A stretch of 64,000 bases of DNA. Source: Opitutales bacterium. Its GTDB lineage: Bacteria; Verrucomicrobiota; Verrucomicrobiia; Opitutales; UBA953. The notes beneath the pieces are model-generated. The model did not search any database and was not told the origin of the DNA. It saw only the letters and a program-made list of their open reading frames with translations. Below are positions 24,212-32,957 of this stretch, in pieces. The DNA is taken from contig JAILGB010000020.1 of assembly GCA_024697185.1 (NCBI GenBank), forward strand, positions 1 to 64,000, in the 5' to 3' direction. Position 1 is the stretch's first letter. The number at the start of each line of letters is the position of its first letter. A program made the position numbers and the translations under genes.

Positions 24212-26746
24212 TCAATCTTCTTTGAGTGCGAACAACGATTCCAAGGTCGGATAAAATTGGGACCATTTTGAAATATCGATATTGTTTTCAATCAACGAGC
24301 TGAATATTTCGCGCTTTGACTGCTTCAGCTGCTCGATGCGCTCTTCGATCGTTCCCGCCGCAATCATCCGATAGACGAAAACGCGTCGTGTCTGTCCGAT
24401 TCTGTGAACACGGTCGATCGCCTGCTCTTCAACTGCCGGATTCCACCAGGGGTCGAGCAGGAAGACATATTCCGCGCTCGTCAGCGTCAAACCGGTGCCG
24501 CCCGCGCGAAGACTGATGAGAAAAATAGCGGGTCCCTTGCATTCTTGAAATTGTTTTACGGGTTCCGCGCGATCCGTCGTCTCCCCGGTGATTTTAAAAA
24601 ACGGCACGGAGGGGAAGCGTTCCCGCAAATAATGTTCCGCATGATTGAGAAACTTTACAAACTGGCTGAAAATTACAATATGCCCGCCGTTATCGACAAT
24701 CTCCTCGACGCGCTCGGAAAGTGCCGCAAGCTTGCCCGAAGCCTCCTCCGCCGGCAAAAGTTCGTTCCCGCGCAACAAATGCAAATCACAGGCGGCCTGA
24801 CGCAGGCGCAGTAAAAGCGTGAGGAAATTAAGCGATTTTTTGTGATAGATTTCAGAAATGTTTTTATCGCCGTATTCGTTGACTCCGTGGCGGGCGATCG
24901 TCTCATAGGACTCGCGCTGACGCTCTGTCAAGGGACAATAAAGGACATTCAAGACTTTTTCCGGCAAGTCCTTCGCGACCTCTTCCTTGCTGCGGCGCAA
25001 AATAAACGGCGCGATCTGCGTGCGCAACTTTTCCAACTGTTCCGAATCCTCTTCTCCGGCACCCTCCAAATCTGTGCGACGCCCCAGCAAACCCGGCATC
25101 AAAAATCTAAAAATCGTCCACAGGTCAAGATTGCGGTTTTCAATCGGCGTTCCCGTGAGCGCAATACGATACTTCGACTTTATCTCCATTACCGCATGCG
25201 CGATTTTTGTCGTCGGATTTTTAATGAATTGCGCCTCGTCAAGCACCGCGTAAGTATAGTGACGACGGCACAAGCGACGGCGATTGTTGCGAAAATAGCC
25301 GTAGCTCGTCAAAAAAACTCCGGATTTGACGGGAACGTTTTTTTGCAAAGTTCCCCAAACGGAAACAGGCATATCGGGGAAAAATTTGAGAATCTCATTT
25401 TTCCACACGGGAACGACCGACGCGGGACAAATAATCAAAGCCGTCTTGGTTTTCTTGGGATCGAGGGCGATGACAGAAAGGATTTGCAAAGTCTTCCCCA
25501 AGCCCATTTCGTCCGCCAAAAGCGGGTGCACGCCGCAATCGAGCATCTTTTTTATCCAGGCGACGCCACGCGTCTGATAAGGGCGCAAATAATCCGGCGT
25601 TCCCGCGGGCGCTTCGCCTTCTTTTAAAAAGCGTTTTTTCCAACGTGTCAATTTTTTGTCGGCAATCAGATTTTTTGACGACTCGCCGTTATAGAGCGAC
25701 AAGAGCGAATAAATCGGCAGCTCCTTGTCCTCTTTTTCTTCCCAGTCGGCAAGGAACTCCAAATCTCGGGAGCGCAATTTGATGCGGCCGTATTCCGGCA
25801 GATAAATGCCGTCTTCACGATTTTTCAACAAAAGCCGGCTTTCCTTGTCCGACAAAACTTTTCCGTTATACGACAAAAGATAATGCAGCGAAAAAGAATT
25901 TTTGTGTGCGCTGCTCAACTTTGCAAGCGTATCGACCTCTGTTGCCGCCTGATTAAAAATCCCGAATAATTTTTTCGCGCCGTCGATGTCGGGAAACGCC
26001 TGTTCCCAGGATTTTAAAAAATTGCGAACGAAAATCTCAATCTTTGACATTTCGCAAAGTTCATAAACGCGATTTCGCGAATTGAAAACGAAGCCGGCTT
26101 TATGGGCGAAGCTCCCCAGTTTCAGCAAACTCCTCCGGTCTTCGCTCGTCAAAACGATTCCGGCGTCCGAAAGTTTTGACAATGCGCTGATCGGGGAACG
26201 TTTTTCATCCTCAAAAACAAATTGCGCGCTCAAAATCAGCAGCGTCTCCTCGAGCTTAAAGAAAAGTTTTAAAGTCTTCTTTTCTTCGACAAGAGATTTT
26301 CCCTCGGGAACGGCCGTTTTCTCGGGAACGGATTTTTCTGCGGGAGCGCTATCCGCCTTCTCCTCCTTCGCCACGAGTTTCGGGCTTTCTTCCGCCAAAA
26401 ATTCCTCGACAAAATAAACGGCGGCCACAGCAAGACCTGCGCGCATTTCAAAAGGAAGATCCGCCGGGCTTTGCCATTTTAACCGCCGCGTATTTTTTTC
26501 CGCCGACAAAAGGATCTTCACATCGCCGATATTTTCCAGTCTGAAAACAATCGTCGCCGTCCAAAGTCCGAGAGTCAAAGCATAGGCATGGGGAATCTCC
26601 CGATAAAGGCGACGACCGTTTTTCAAAAAAGCCGCGGGAACGAAATCCTCTTCCCAATTTCCGTTTTCCCGACAATCCAAAATCTCGCTCCAAGATAAAA
26701 TTGAAGCTGCAGAATAAGATTTTTGAGTGCGGGGAACGTAAAACAT
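24212..26746 (-). CDS. SNF2/RapA-like superfamily 2 helicase (844 aa)
   Basis: A DNA-dependent ATPase of the bacterial SNF2 group. The N-terminal ~350 residues are lineage-specific, with a PAEKSVPEKTAVPEGKS linker. The helicase core has LLADEMGLGKTLQILSVIAL (motif I), YAVLDEAQFIKN (DExx box), RIALTGTPIENRNLDLWTIF (motif III), LISLRAGGTGLTLTSA (motif V) and AIDRVHRIGQTRRVFVYR (motif VI). Several GGGAACG copies lie in the linker and flexible parts. It is a single-gene unit with a TATAAT box about 17 nt upstream. Bacterial SNF2 proteins act in transcription recycling or repair; which applies cannot be told. Confidence 0.93.
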   Translation of the reverse strand: MFYVPRTQKSYSAASILSWSEILDCRENGNWEEDFVPAAFLKNGRRLYREIPHAYALTLGLWTATIVFRLENIGDVKILLSAEKNTRRLKWQSPADLPFEMRAGLAVAAVYFVEEFLAEESPKLVAKEEKADSAPAEKSVPEKTAVPEGKSLVEEKKTLKLFFKLEETLLILSAQFVFEDEKRSPISALSKLSDAGIVLTSEDRRSLLKLGSFAHKAGFVFNSRNRVYELCEMSKIEIFVRNFLKSWEQAFPDIDGAKKLFGIFNQAATEVDTLAKLSSAHKNSFSLHYLLSYNGKVLSDKESRLLLKNREDGIYLPEYGRIKLRSRDLEFLADWEEKEDKELPIYSLLSLYNGESSKNLIADKKLTRWKKRFLKEGEAPAGTPDYLRPYQTRGVAWIKKMLDCGVHPLLADEMGLGKTLQILSVIALDPKKTKTALIICPASVVPVWKNEILKFFPDMPVSVWGTLQKNVPVKSGVFLTSYGYFRNNRRRLCRRHYTYAVLDEAQFIKNPTTKIAHAVMEIKSKYRIALTGTPIENRNLDLWTIFRFLMPGLLGRRTDLEGAGEEDSEQLEKLRTQIAPFILRRSKEEVAKDLPEKVLNVLYCPLTERQRESYETIARHGVNEYGDKNISEIYHKKSLNFLTLLLRLRQAACDLHLLRGNELLPAEEASGKLAALSERVEEIVDNGGHIVIFSQFVKFLNHAEHYLRERFPSVPFFKITGETTDRAEPVKQFQECKGPAIFLISLRAGGTGLTLTSAEYVFLLDPWWNPAVEEQAIDRVHRIGQTRRVFVYRMIAAGTIEERIEQLKQSKREIFSSLIENNIDISKWSQFYPTLESLFALKED

Positions 26747-26791
26747 AAAAACCTATTAAAATATTATAACATTCCAATATAACAATTTTAA

Positions 26792-26830
26792 TAAAAAAAT
26801 CGTTCCCGCGAATTGTCTTCACGGGAACGA
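26792..26830 (-). terminator. Terminator after the DUF481 gene, inverted motif pair
   Basis: CGTTCCCG (26801-26808) pairs with CGGGAACG (26822-26829), with an A-tract on the left that becomes a T-tract on the minus strand. It lies 25 bp past the stop of the gene at 26854-27936. Confidence 0.8.
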
Positions 26831-26853
26831 CACTTCTTCAGATTTTTATCCGA

Positions 26854-27936
26854 TTATTTCCAAGAAAAGACCAAGGAAGCGTAATAATACGTATCGAGAT
26901 GATCCTTGTTGACCATGAGCGAACGGTATTCGTTTTTGACTCCGACACGAAAATAAAGCATCGGATCGTCCTGCATCTGGTGTTGGAAATAGGTTTCGTG
27001 GGTAATCAAATAATTGCCCGTGAAATCCTCAAAAGCCGGCGTATAGGTGATTTCTGTCACGATTTTGCTGTTTTCCCAGTCGTATTCGTGGCTGAGCCCA
27101 AAATCCAAGCCGAGGGAATTTGTCGAATCGTGCGTTTCTCCGACAGCCCATGTTCCCATGTAATCCTTGTATTTTTCATAACGGTAGGAAAGACCGCCGC
27201 GCACCGAAAGCTTCCAATTGTCTTCCTTGATGATGTTCCAACCAAACCCTGCCGCCGAAGTGTCAAAAAATTTCGTATTGGCGGCGCGGTCAAAACCCAA
27301 ATCCGTGCGGGTGTACCAGAAAAACGGATCGTAAAAATCCGATTTGAAATCGAATCCGACATGCAGATTGTCCGAGGATTTTGTCCAATCGCCCGTCACC
27401 GGATCTTTGGATTTCCCGTAGTAATATTTTGCATAGAGTTTGAGGGAATTGACATCGTTTGCTGTCAAAGACTCGATAAACGCGTTCCCGTTGACGGCTT
27501 CCGTGTTGCCGGTCTGTCCCGTGATGCCGAGACCGGCGTCAACCGTTGTCTTATATTCTTTTTTTGCCGCGGCTTTTGCCTCGGGGCTGTCTTCCGGCTT
27601 TGTCCATGAAGAGTCAATGTCGTCCAAAGCGACAGCTGTCGCACCGATCAAAACCGTACCTGCCTGTGAATTTTCAAGTGTGGAAATGCTGCCGTTCAGG
27701 GTTTCCCCGTCCTTGGTGCGCACCGAAAACGACCCCGTCGAGTTTAAGACGATAATATCCGATGTCTTGATCGTAATCGCTTCGGCGGAACTTGCCGAAT
27801 CGAGCTTGACCGTATCCGCGTCAAGCGAGGTGACAGTGCCGACATAGACAGAACCGTCCGTCGTTCGGACTTCGTCCGCAAACGCAAACGAAGCCATTGC
27901 CGCGGCACTAAGCGTAATCATTGTTATCTTTTTCAT
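26854..27936 (-). CDS. DUF481 outer-membrane beta-barrel protein (360 aa)
   Basis: A signal peptide (MKKITMITLSAAAMASFAFA) is followed by two short SH3/Sm-like repeats of the type TDGSVYVGTVTSLDADTVKLD and KDGETLNGSIS. A linker comes next, and from about residue 130 a barrel of alternating beta strands (KTTVDAGLGITGQTGNTEA, LKLYAKYYYGKSK, WYTRTDLGFDR, LSVRGGLSYRYEKY) ends in SLVFSWK with a C-terminal aromatic-rich strand. This is the DUF481 (YdiY-type) pattern. Transport specificity is unknown. Own transcription unit. Confidence 0.88.
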   Translation of the reverse strand: MKKITMITLSAAAMASFAFADEVRTTDGSVYVGTVTSLDADTVKLDSASSAEAITIKTSDIIVLNSTGSFSVRTKDGETLNGSISTLENSQAGTVLIGATAVALDDIDSSWTKPEDSPEAKAAAKKEYKTTVDAGLGITGQTGNTEAVNGNAFIESLTANDVNSLKLYAKYYYGKSKDPVTGDWTKSSDNLHVGFDFKSDFYDPFFWYTRTDLGFDRAANTKFFDTSAAGFGWNIIKEDNWKLSVRGGLSYRYEKYKDYMGTWAVGETHDSTNSLGLDFGLSHEYDWENSKIVTEITYTPAFEDFTGNYLITHETYFQHQMQDDPMLYFRVGVKNEYRSLMVNKDHLDTYYYASLVFSWK

Positions 27937-28030
27937 AAAACTAATCGTAATTGAATTAAAACTTCTTAAAATATAATTCCGTTCCCGTGACCGGTAAATA
28001 AAAATTTGACGCGCGAGCGATTCAAATCCG

Positions 28031-29503
28031 CTATGCGACGCGCTCCGCGATCAAGGGCAAATCCACCGGGCGCTTGGGGGCAAGACGATAGGCGTAGCGG
28101 AAATACTCCATGGCTCGCGCCAAATTGGCTTCGTCATTGTAGCGGATTTCAAAAAGCGCTTCGCCCTGCTTGACCTGATACCCGACTTTGCGAAGTCCGC
28201 AAACGCCGACCGCCGGATCGAGCGTGCCGTCTTTCCGGCGAGCCAGTTCGTAAACGCCCTTAGCGATAAGCAGCGGATTGATTTGATGGACATATCCGCG
28301 TTTTGCCGCACAGGAATGCTTAACCTTTGTCGCCGGCTTGAAAAGTTTCTGTTCTTTTAACCAATCAAAACTTTCGCCTGCTCCAGCCTTGACCGCCGCA
28401 TCATATTTGGCGACCAAATCCGTCAGCCACTCTGTCGAGCCGCCCTGTTTTTCGATCATTTCCTTAAATTTCTTAAGGCCGAGACGGTTGCGAATCGTGC
28501 GCTCGACCATCTGTTTCGCCGAAAGCGTCGAACCCGCGACACCCGCAAGACGAACCATCTCCTTGCCGAATTCCTGCAAGAGTTCCTGGCTGTTCGCCAA
28601 ATACGCATAGCGCGACTTCGGTGTCAGATTGAGCCCGCAACCGCAGAGGATTTGAACAGTCTCAATAATCTCCATTCCCGTGCCGACCATGTCTCCGAGC
28701 GGCTGGTTGGCATCGGTAACGAGCGCGACCGATTTGCGCTTCATCCCCTTGGCCACACGGGTCAGAAAACGCGCCAAAAGCTTGGCTTGCTCCAAATCGT
28801 GAACATAAGAGCCGCTGCCCCATTTGAGGTCGATAATCAAACCGTCACTGTCCTCCGCATATTTGCGCGAAAGGATACTGCAGGTCAGCAAATGCAAATT
28901 TTCGTCTGTCACCGTCTCTTTTCTCAAAACAGACAGCGCGCCGTCAACCGGGGAGATATCCTCGGATTTCCGCACAATGCCCGTCCCAACCTTTCCGATC
29001 AGCTTGGCATAGTCCGAATGCGAGTATTCCGTGTTGAATCCGGGAATGGCCTTAACCTTGTCAATCAAAGAAATAACCGTGCTCTCATCTTGCGAAACCA
29101 TCATCGGGACCACGACATCGTTGGCGGCACCGACAACAGCCAATGCCAAAGAAACCTTGTCTCCTACACCGCCCGTCGAAGTTTTGGAAACCTTGGGATC
29201 CGTAATCTTGGCAAACTCGATATCCATCGTCGTTCCCGAAAACATCATCTCCTCGGAAAATGCCGCCATCTCCGCTCCCGAAAGCGACTTGAAATAAATC
29301 GCCATCAACAGCGCGGACTGTTGCGACACTGGCATGTCGCCTTTCATAATCGCATCCACAATCGTCCGGATCTCCGGCTTTGTAAACTCGTTCCCGTCAC
29401 GTTTTTTTGCAATAAGAGCGGCATATTGTTCTATTTTTTCTTCTGACACCGCTGGATTCGTTGAGACTTTTTTCGAGTTCCCCGTCGATTTTTTTGTGGA
29501 CAT
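28031..29503 (-). CDS. deoA: Pyrimidine-nucleoside (thymidine) phosphorylase (490 aa)
   Basis: Phosphorolysis of thymidine/uridine to base and (deoxy)ribose-1-phosphate, nucleoside salvage. Family motifs include KGDMPVSQQSALLMAIYF, TDPKVSKTSTGGVGDKVSLAL (phosphate-binding Lys/Ser), VPMMVSQ, DLKWGSGSYVHDLEQAKLLA, VTDANQPLGDMVGTGMEI, and the C-terminal domain with GYVHQINPLLIA. It is about 50 residues longer than usual, owing to a Ser/Lys-rich N-terminal tail. Thymidine versus general pyrimidine specificity is not resolved by sequence. A good promoter precedes it. Confidence 0.92.
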   Translation of the reverse strand: MSTKKSTGNSKKVSTNPAVSEEKIEQYAALIAKKRDGNEFTKPEIRTIVDAIMKGDMPVSQQSALLMAIYFKSLSGAEMAAFSEEMMFSGTTMDIEFAKITDPKVSKTSTGGVGDKVSLALAVVGAANDVVVPMMVSQDESTVISLIDKVKAIPGFNTEYSHSDYAKLIGKVGTGIVRKSEDISPVDGALSVLRKETVTDENLHLLTCSILSRKYAEDSDGLIIDLKWGSGSYVHDLEQAKLLARFLTRVAKGMKRKSVALVTDANQPLGDMVGTGMEIIETVQILCGCGLNLTPKSRYAYLANSQELLQEFGKEMVRLAGVAGSTLSAKQMVERTIRNRLGLKKFKEMIEKQGGSTEWLTDLVAKYDAAVKAGAGESFDWLKEQKLFKPATKVKHSCAAKRGYVHQINPLLIAKGVYELARRKDGTLDPAVGVCGLRKVGYQVKQGEALFEIRYNDEANLARAMEYFRYAYRLAPKRPVDLPLIAERVA

Positions 29504-29560
29504 GATTTGTTCTTTTTTTGGATTTGTTATTAAATTACAGGCATAGAATGCCCTTAAACT

Positions 29561-29589
29561 ATTAAAGCATATTTTTTACAATCTTTCAA
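29561..29589 (-). promoter_or_regulatory. Putative sigma-70-type promoter of deoA
   Basis: Reading minus: TTGAAA (29589-29584), exactly 17 bp, TTTAAT (29566-29561). The ATG at 29503 lies about 50 nt beyond the expected start site. The same TTGAAA box recurs before pflB and mpl. Confidence 0.55.
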
Positions 29590-29687
29590 GCAAAAAAACT
29601 TTTAAAAAATATCAGCATTTTTTAATATTTTTCTTGTCTAAAATATCTTCAAATAAAATTATGATAAAGCAAATCTTTTACAAAAAA

Positions 29688-29725
29688 GCGTTCCCGCGAA
29701 AAATCCGCGGGAACGCCATTTTTTT
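29688..29725 (-). terminator. Terminator after nanA, inverted motif pair
   Basis: GCGTTCCCGCG (29688-29698) pairs perfectly with CGCGGGAACGC (29706-29716), with a 7-nt loop. A-rich sequence on the left and T-rich on the right would allow termination from both sides. It lies 13 bp past the nanA stop. Confidence 0.85.
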
Positions 29726-29738
29726 CTACAGTGTCGAT

Positions 29739-30629
29739 TTATTTGATCAACGGTTTTGCACGTTTGACGCAATCGCCTTTTTGCGCAGGTGTCAGGCAGG
29801 TCAACGGCGGACGGACACCGCCCATGTCGAGACCATGGCACTTCATAATCGCCTTGCCGCCGACAACGCCTCCGTATTGAACGAGGATGTCAACGATTTT
29901 GCAGACTTTTGCCATACCTGCATCGACAGCCTTCTGATCGCCTTTCTTATAAGCGTCCCAGATTCTGTAGTAAAGCGGAGCCGCATAATTGTAGGTCGAT
30001 CCGATCGCGGATTTCGCACCGCAGGCGAGCGCGCCCGCAAACCATTCATCGACACCCCATGTGATGTCAAATTTGCCGTTGCAGGCACGGATACAGCGCT
30101 GGTACATGTAAAGATCGGGATAATTGAACTTGATGCCGGCGAGATTTTTAATTTTGCCGTTCGCCTTAATCAGAAACTGCTCCATATCAAAATTCACACC
30201 CGACATGCCGGTGTGGTAATAGTAGAAAGGAAGTTTTGGCGCTGCGACAAGCACTGCGTTCAAATAATCGATCAGCGCGTCGATTGAACCCGGCTTGAAG
30301 AAGTTGGGCGGAACAATCGAAGTCGCATCAAGTTTGAGTTCCTGCGCATAAGCGGCAAGCTCTTTGGCATCGGTAATCGACAGAGCGCCGACGTGAGCGA
30401 TGATAAAAAGTTTGCCTTTGCCGTAATCCGCCCAAGCTTTCATCACGCTTTTGCGTTCTTCGACGGAGCAACAGATGCCCTCGCCGGTCGTGCCGCAAAT
30501 ATAAGCGCCTTTGACACCCTGTTTGACCAAGAGGTCGATTTGTTTGGGGATCAGCTTCAGATTCACCGATCCGTCAGGATTAAACGGCGTATGCGGAGCT
30601 GCAATGAGACCTTCTAATTTTTTTGCCAT
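29739..30629 (-). CDS. nanA: N-acetylneuraminate lyase (296 aa)
   Basis: Cleaves sialic acid to N-acetylmannosamine and pyruvate by a Schiff-base mechanism. The DHDPS/NAL fold is shown by LIAAPHTPFNPDGSVN, YICGTTGEGICCSVEERK (the phosphate/pyruvate-binding GTTGE), PFYYYHTGMSGV (catalytic Tyr followed by His, the NAL rather than DHDPS pattern) and LAGIKFNYPDLY (Schiff-base Lys). It follows yhcH by 38 bp; that pairing is typical of sialic-acid catabolism. NagB at 19.7 kb would complete the route; NanK and NanE are not in the window. Confidence 0.92.
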   Translation of the reverse strand: MAKKLEGLIAAPHTPFNPDGSVNLKLIPKQIDLLVKQGVKGAYICGTTGEGICCSVEERKSVMKAWADYGKGKLFIIAHVGALSITDAKELAAYAQELKLDATSIVPPNFFKPGSIDALIDYLNAVLVAAPKLPFYYYHTGMSGVNFDMEQFLIKANGKIKNLAGIKFNYPDLYMYQRCIRACNGKFDITWGVDEWFAGALACGAKSAIGSTYNYAAPLYYRIWDAYKKGDQKAVDAGMAKVCKIVDILVQYGGVVGGKAIMKCHGLDMGGVRPPLTCLTPAQKGDCVKRAKPLIK

Positions 30630-30667
30630 ATATTTTTAATTTTTTTGGAGGTTAATAAAAAAGGGGA

Positions 30668-31111
30668 TTAGTCACAGCGCGCCTTGACGATCAATTTGCG
30701 GAACGGCACCGGTGAAATTGCCGGTGCGTGAACGTCCTCCGGCCAATAAATCACAAATTCGCCCGGCTGGATTGTCGTATAAATTTCTGCCGGACCTTCA
30801 TAAACCGAGCTGTCGCTTTTTTCATCATACGGAGTCTCCGCAATATCTTCGCGCGCGATCCAGCCGAGCGTTTCCGGTGCCGAGAGAGGTATATGGATAT
30901 CGAGAAAATGATTGTGGCTTTCCAACATCGACGTTTCCTTAGTTTTGCCGGGATGATCGACAACATTGATAAAACAGTCGTCGCCTTCGATAACAACGCG
31001 TCCCGCCGGGATCGATGCCATATCATGCGTGCGAATATAGTCAAAAACCTTTTTGAAATACGGATTGAGTGCCTCGATCCGCTTTGTATTTTTCAAGCTT
31101 CCAAGAATCAT
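30668..31111 (-). CDS. YhcH/YjgK/YiaL family protein (147 aa)
   Basis: Cupin-like DUF386 protein linked to sialic acid and N-glycolylneuraminate use; the E. coli relatives are thought to help anomerise or process sugar intermediates. Seen here: IPAGRVVIEGDDCFINVVD, ESHNHFLDIHIPLSAPETLGW and PGEFVIYWPEDVHAPAI, with the His/Glu metal-binding residues of the family. It precedes nanA in the same orientation, which supports the sialic-acid context. Exact biochemical role is unknown. Confidence 0.9.
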   Translation of the reverse strand: MILGSLKNTKRIEALNPYFKKVFDYIRTHDMASIPAGRVVIEGDDCFINVVDHPGKTKETSMLESHNHFLDIHIPLSAPETLGWIAREDIAETPYDEKSDSSVYEGPAEIYTTIQPGEFVIYWPEDVHAPAISPVPFRKLIVKARCD

Positions 31112-31222
31112 ATAATTATAAGGGGGTTAACATATTAATTTTGCCCCTCTTCCCGACAATAGTCAAACCCCAAAAACCGCTGTCCGGATTTATTTTCTCT
31201 TTTGTCGGCGTTCCCGCAAAAA

Positions 31223-32074
31223 CTATGCTGTTCTTCTCAATGCGTCGGCGACGATCACGAGATCGCGCACCGCCACCACATCGTGCAAGCGCAACATCGC
31301 GACTCCGCCGGCGATCCCGACCGCAGCGCAGGCGGCATCTCCACCGCCACGCTCCTTGGGAACTTTTCCCAAAATCGCCCCCAATGCGCTCTTTCGCGAA
31401 GTTCCCAGCAAAACGGGGAACCCGAGCGCGGTGATTTTGTTCATCTGGGCGACCATCTGCAAATTTTGCTCCACGGATTTGCCAAACCCGAAACCCGGAT
31501 CAAGCCAAAGCGATTCCGCGGGAACGCCAGCCGCCAAAATCCGTTCCGTTCCCGCCAGCAGATCCCGGCAAAGTTCCCCCATAAACTCGTTCCCGTAATC
31601 CGCGTTCCCGAAACGGTTGTGCATCGCAATCAGCGTGGCACCGGCCTCCGCAACGACTCGCGCCATAGGATAATCGCGTTCCCGCGACAAATCCGCAGCT
31701 CCGATCGCGCAAACGTCATTGATGAGTGACGCGCCCTCGGCAATCGCCGCACGGGCCACATTCGGACGATAAGTGTCAATACTCACGGGAACGTCCGGCA
31801 AAACTTCGCGAATCGCCCGCAAAGCCGGCAAAAGCCGAGACAGTTCCTCCGTCTCGTCAACGGGACGGGAACCCGGGCGCGTGCTCTCCGCTCCCAAATC
31901 GATCAGATCCGCGCCCTGTTCCACCAGCTCGCACGCATGGCGCGCCGCCGCTCTCGGATTCAAAAATTCGCCGCCGTCCGAAAACGAATCGGGCGTCGCG
32001 TTGACAATTCCCATCAGTAAGGTTCGGCGTTCCCGAAGCGCGGCTTCTGCGATTTTTTTAAATTTTCCAGGCAT
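31223..32074 (-). CDS. folP: Dihydropteroate synthase (283 aa)
   Basis: Joins 4-aminobenzoate to hydroxymethyl-dihydropterin pyrophosphate in folate synthesis, the target of sulfonamides. TLLMGIVNATPDSFSDGGEF is the substrate signature near residue 19, with DLIDLGAESTRPGSRPVDE, VSIDTYRPNVARAA, LINDVCA and DPGFGFGKSVEQN. Full length. The start overlaps the end of rsmA by 17 bp. It contains many repeat motifs, one about every 100 bp in places, encoding VPA/AGT/RER-type residues. Confidence 0.97.
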   Translation of the reverse strand: MPGKFKKIAEAALRERRTLLMGIVNATPDSFSDGGEFLNPRAAARHACELVEQGADLIDLGAESTRPGSRPVDETEELSRLLPALRAIREVLPDVPVSIDTYRPNVARAAIAEGASLINDVCAIGAADLSRERDYPMARVVAEAGATLIAMHNRFGNADYGNEFMGELCRDLLAGTERILAAGVPAESLWLDPGFGFGKSVEQNLQMVAQMNKITALGFPVLLGTSRKSALGAILGKVPKERGGGDAACAAVGIAGGVAMLRLHDVVAVRDLVIVADALRRTA

Positions 32075-32942
32075 TTTTTATCAGCGAATTCAAATCCTGC
32101 CAAGCGGCGGGAACGATATTTTCGGGACGATCCGTCCGGGCACAGGAAAATTGCGGCAAACGCTCCAGCCAAGTCTCCAGCGTCGCGGGAACGACTCCCG
32201 GCGGCAAGGAAATCTGCTTTAACGCCGCCCCCAACTGCTTGCGACGATAAATAAAAATTTCGCGAATCATCTTCTTCGCCGCGGGAACGAATTTTTGCGG
32301 CGACGCCTTCAAACGCAAATGCAAAAGGCAGGAATCGATTTTGGGCGGCGGGAAAAAACATTTTGCAGAAACGTTATGCCCCGGCGCGCGTTCATAAACC
32401 GCATCCAAAAAAACCGAGAGGGCGCCATAGTTTTTCGTTCCCGGCAAACCCGTAAAACGATCCGCTGCCTCCTTTTGCAGCATCAAAACCAAAGTCGTCG
32501 GCAAATCTTCAAAATCCAAAACGGCATCCATCCAAGGTGTCGAGATTGCATAAGGCAAGTTGGCGACAATCTTGAACGCCGTTCCCGCAGGCATCGTTTG
32601 CGGGAACGCCGCAAGCGGATAGTCCATCGCGTCGCCTTCGAGCAGTGAAAATTTTTCCGGATACGCCGGCAAGACGCGTTCCCGCAAATGCGCGGCCATT
32701 GTCGCGTCGCGTTCGACGGCAAAAACCCGCGCGCCCGCCTGCAACAATGTTGTCGTCAATGTCCCGAGCCCCGGGCCGACCTCAACGATAATGTCTCCGG
32801 CTGCGACCGCCGCCAAATCCAAAGATTTTTTGACGATGTTCCCGTCGATCAAAAAATTTTGCCCCAGCCATTTTTTGGGAGAATGGCCCAAAGCCGCAAG
32901 AAGTTCGCGCGTTTGGGAAAGATTGAAAGGGCCGGTCAGCAT
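32058..32942 (-). CDS. rsmA: 16S rRNA (adenine-N6,N6)-dimethyltransferase (294 aa)
   Basis: Dimethylates two adenines of the 3' hairpin of 16S rRNA late in 30S assembly (KsgA). SPKKWLGQNFLIDGNIVKKSL is the family N-terminus, IIVEVGPGLGTLTTTLLQAG the SAM-binding motif I, and KIVANLPYAISTPWM carries the NLPY catalytic motif. Lies between der and folP and overlaps folP by 17 bp. Confidence 0.97.
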   Translation of the reverse strand: MLTGPFNLSQTRELLAALGHSPKKWLGQNFLIDGNIVKKSLDLAAVAAGDIIVEVGPGLGTLTTTLLQAGARVFAVERDATMAAHLRERVLPAYPEKFSLLEGDAMDYPLAAFPQTMPAGTAFKIVANLPYAISTPWMDAVLDFEDLPTTLVLMLQKEAADRFTGLPGTKNYGALSVFLDAVYERAPGHNVSAKCFFPPPKIDSCLLHLRLKASPQKFVPAAKKMIREIFIYRRKQLGAALKQISLPPGVVPATLETWLERLPQFSCARTDRPENIVPAAWQDLNSLIKNAWKI

Positions 32943-32957
32943 ATCGCGGGAACGCCG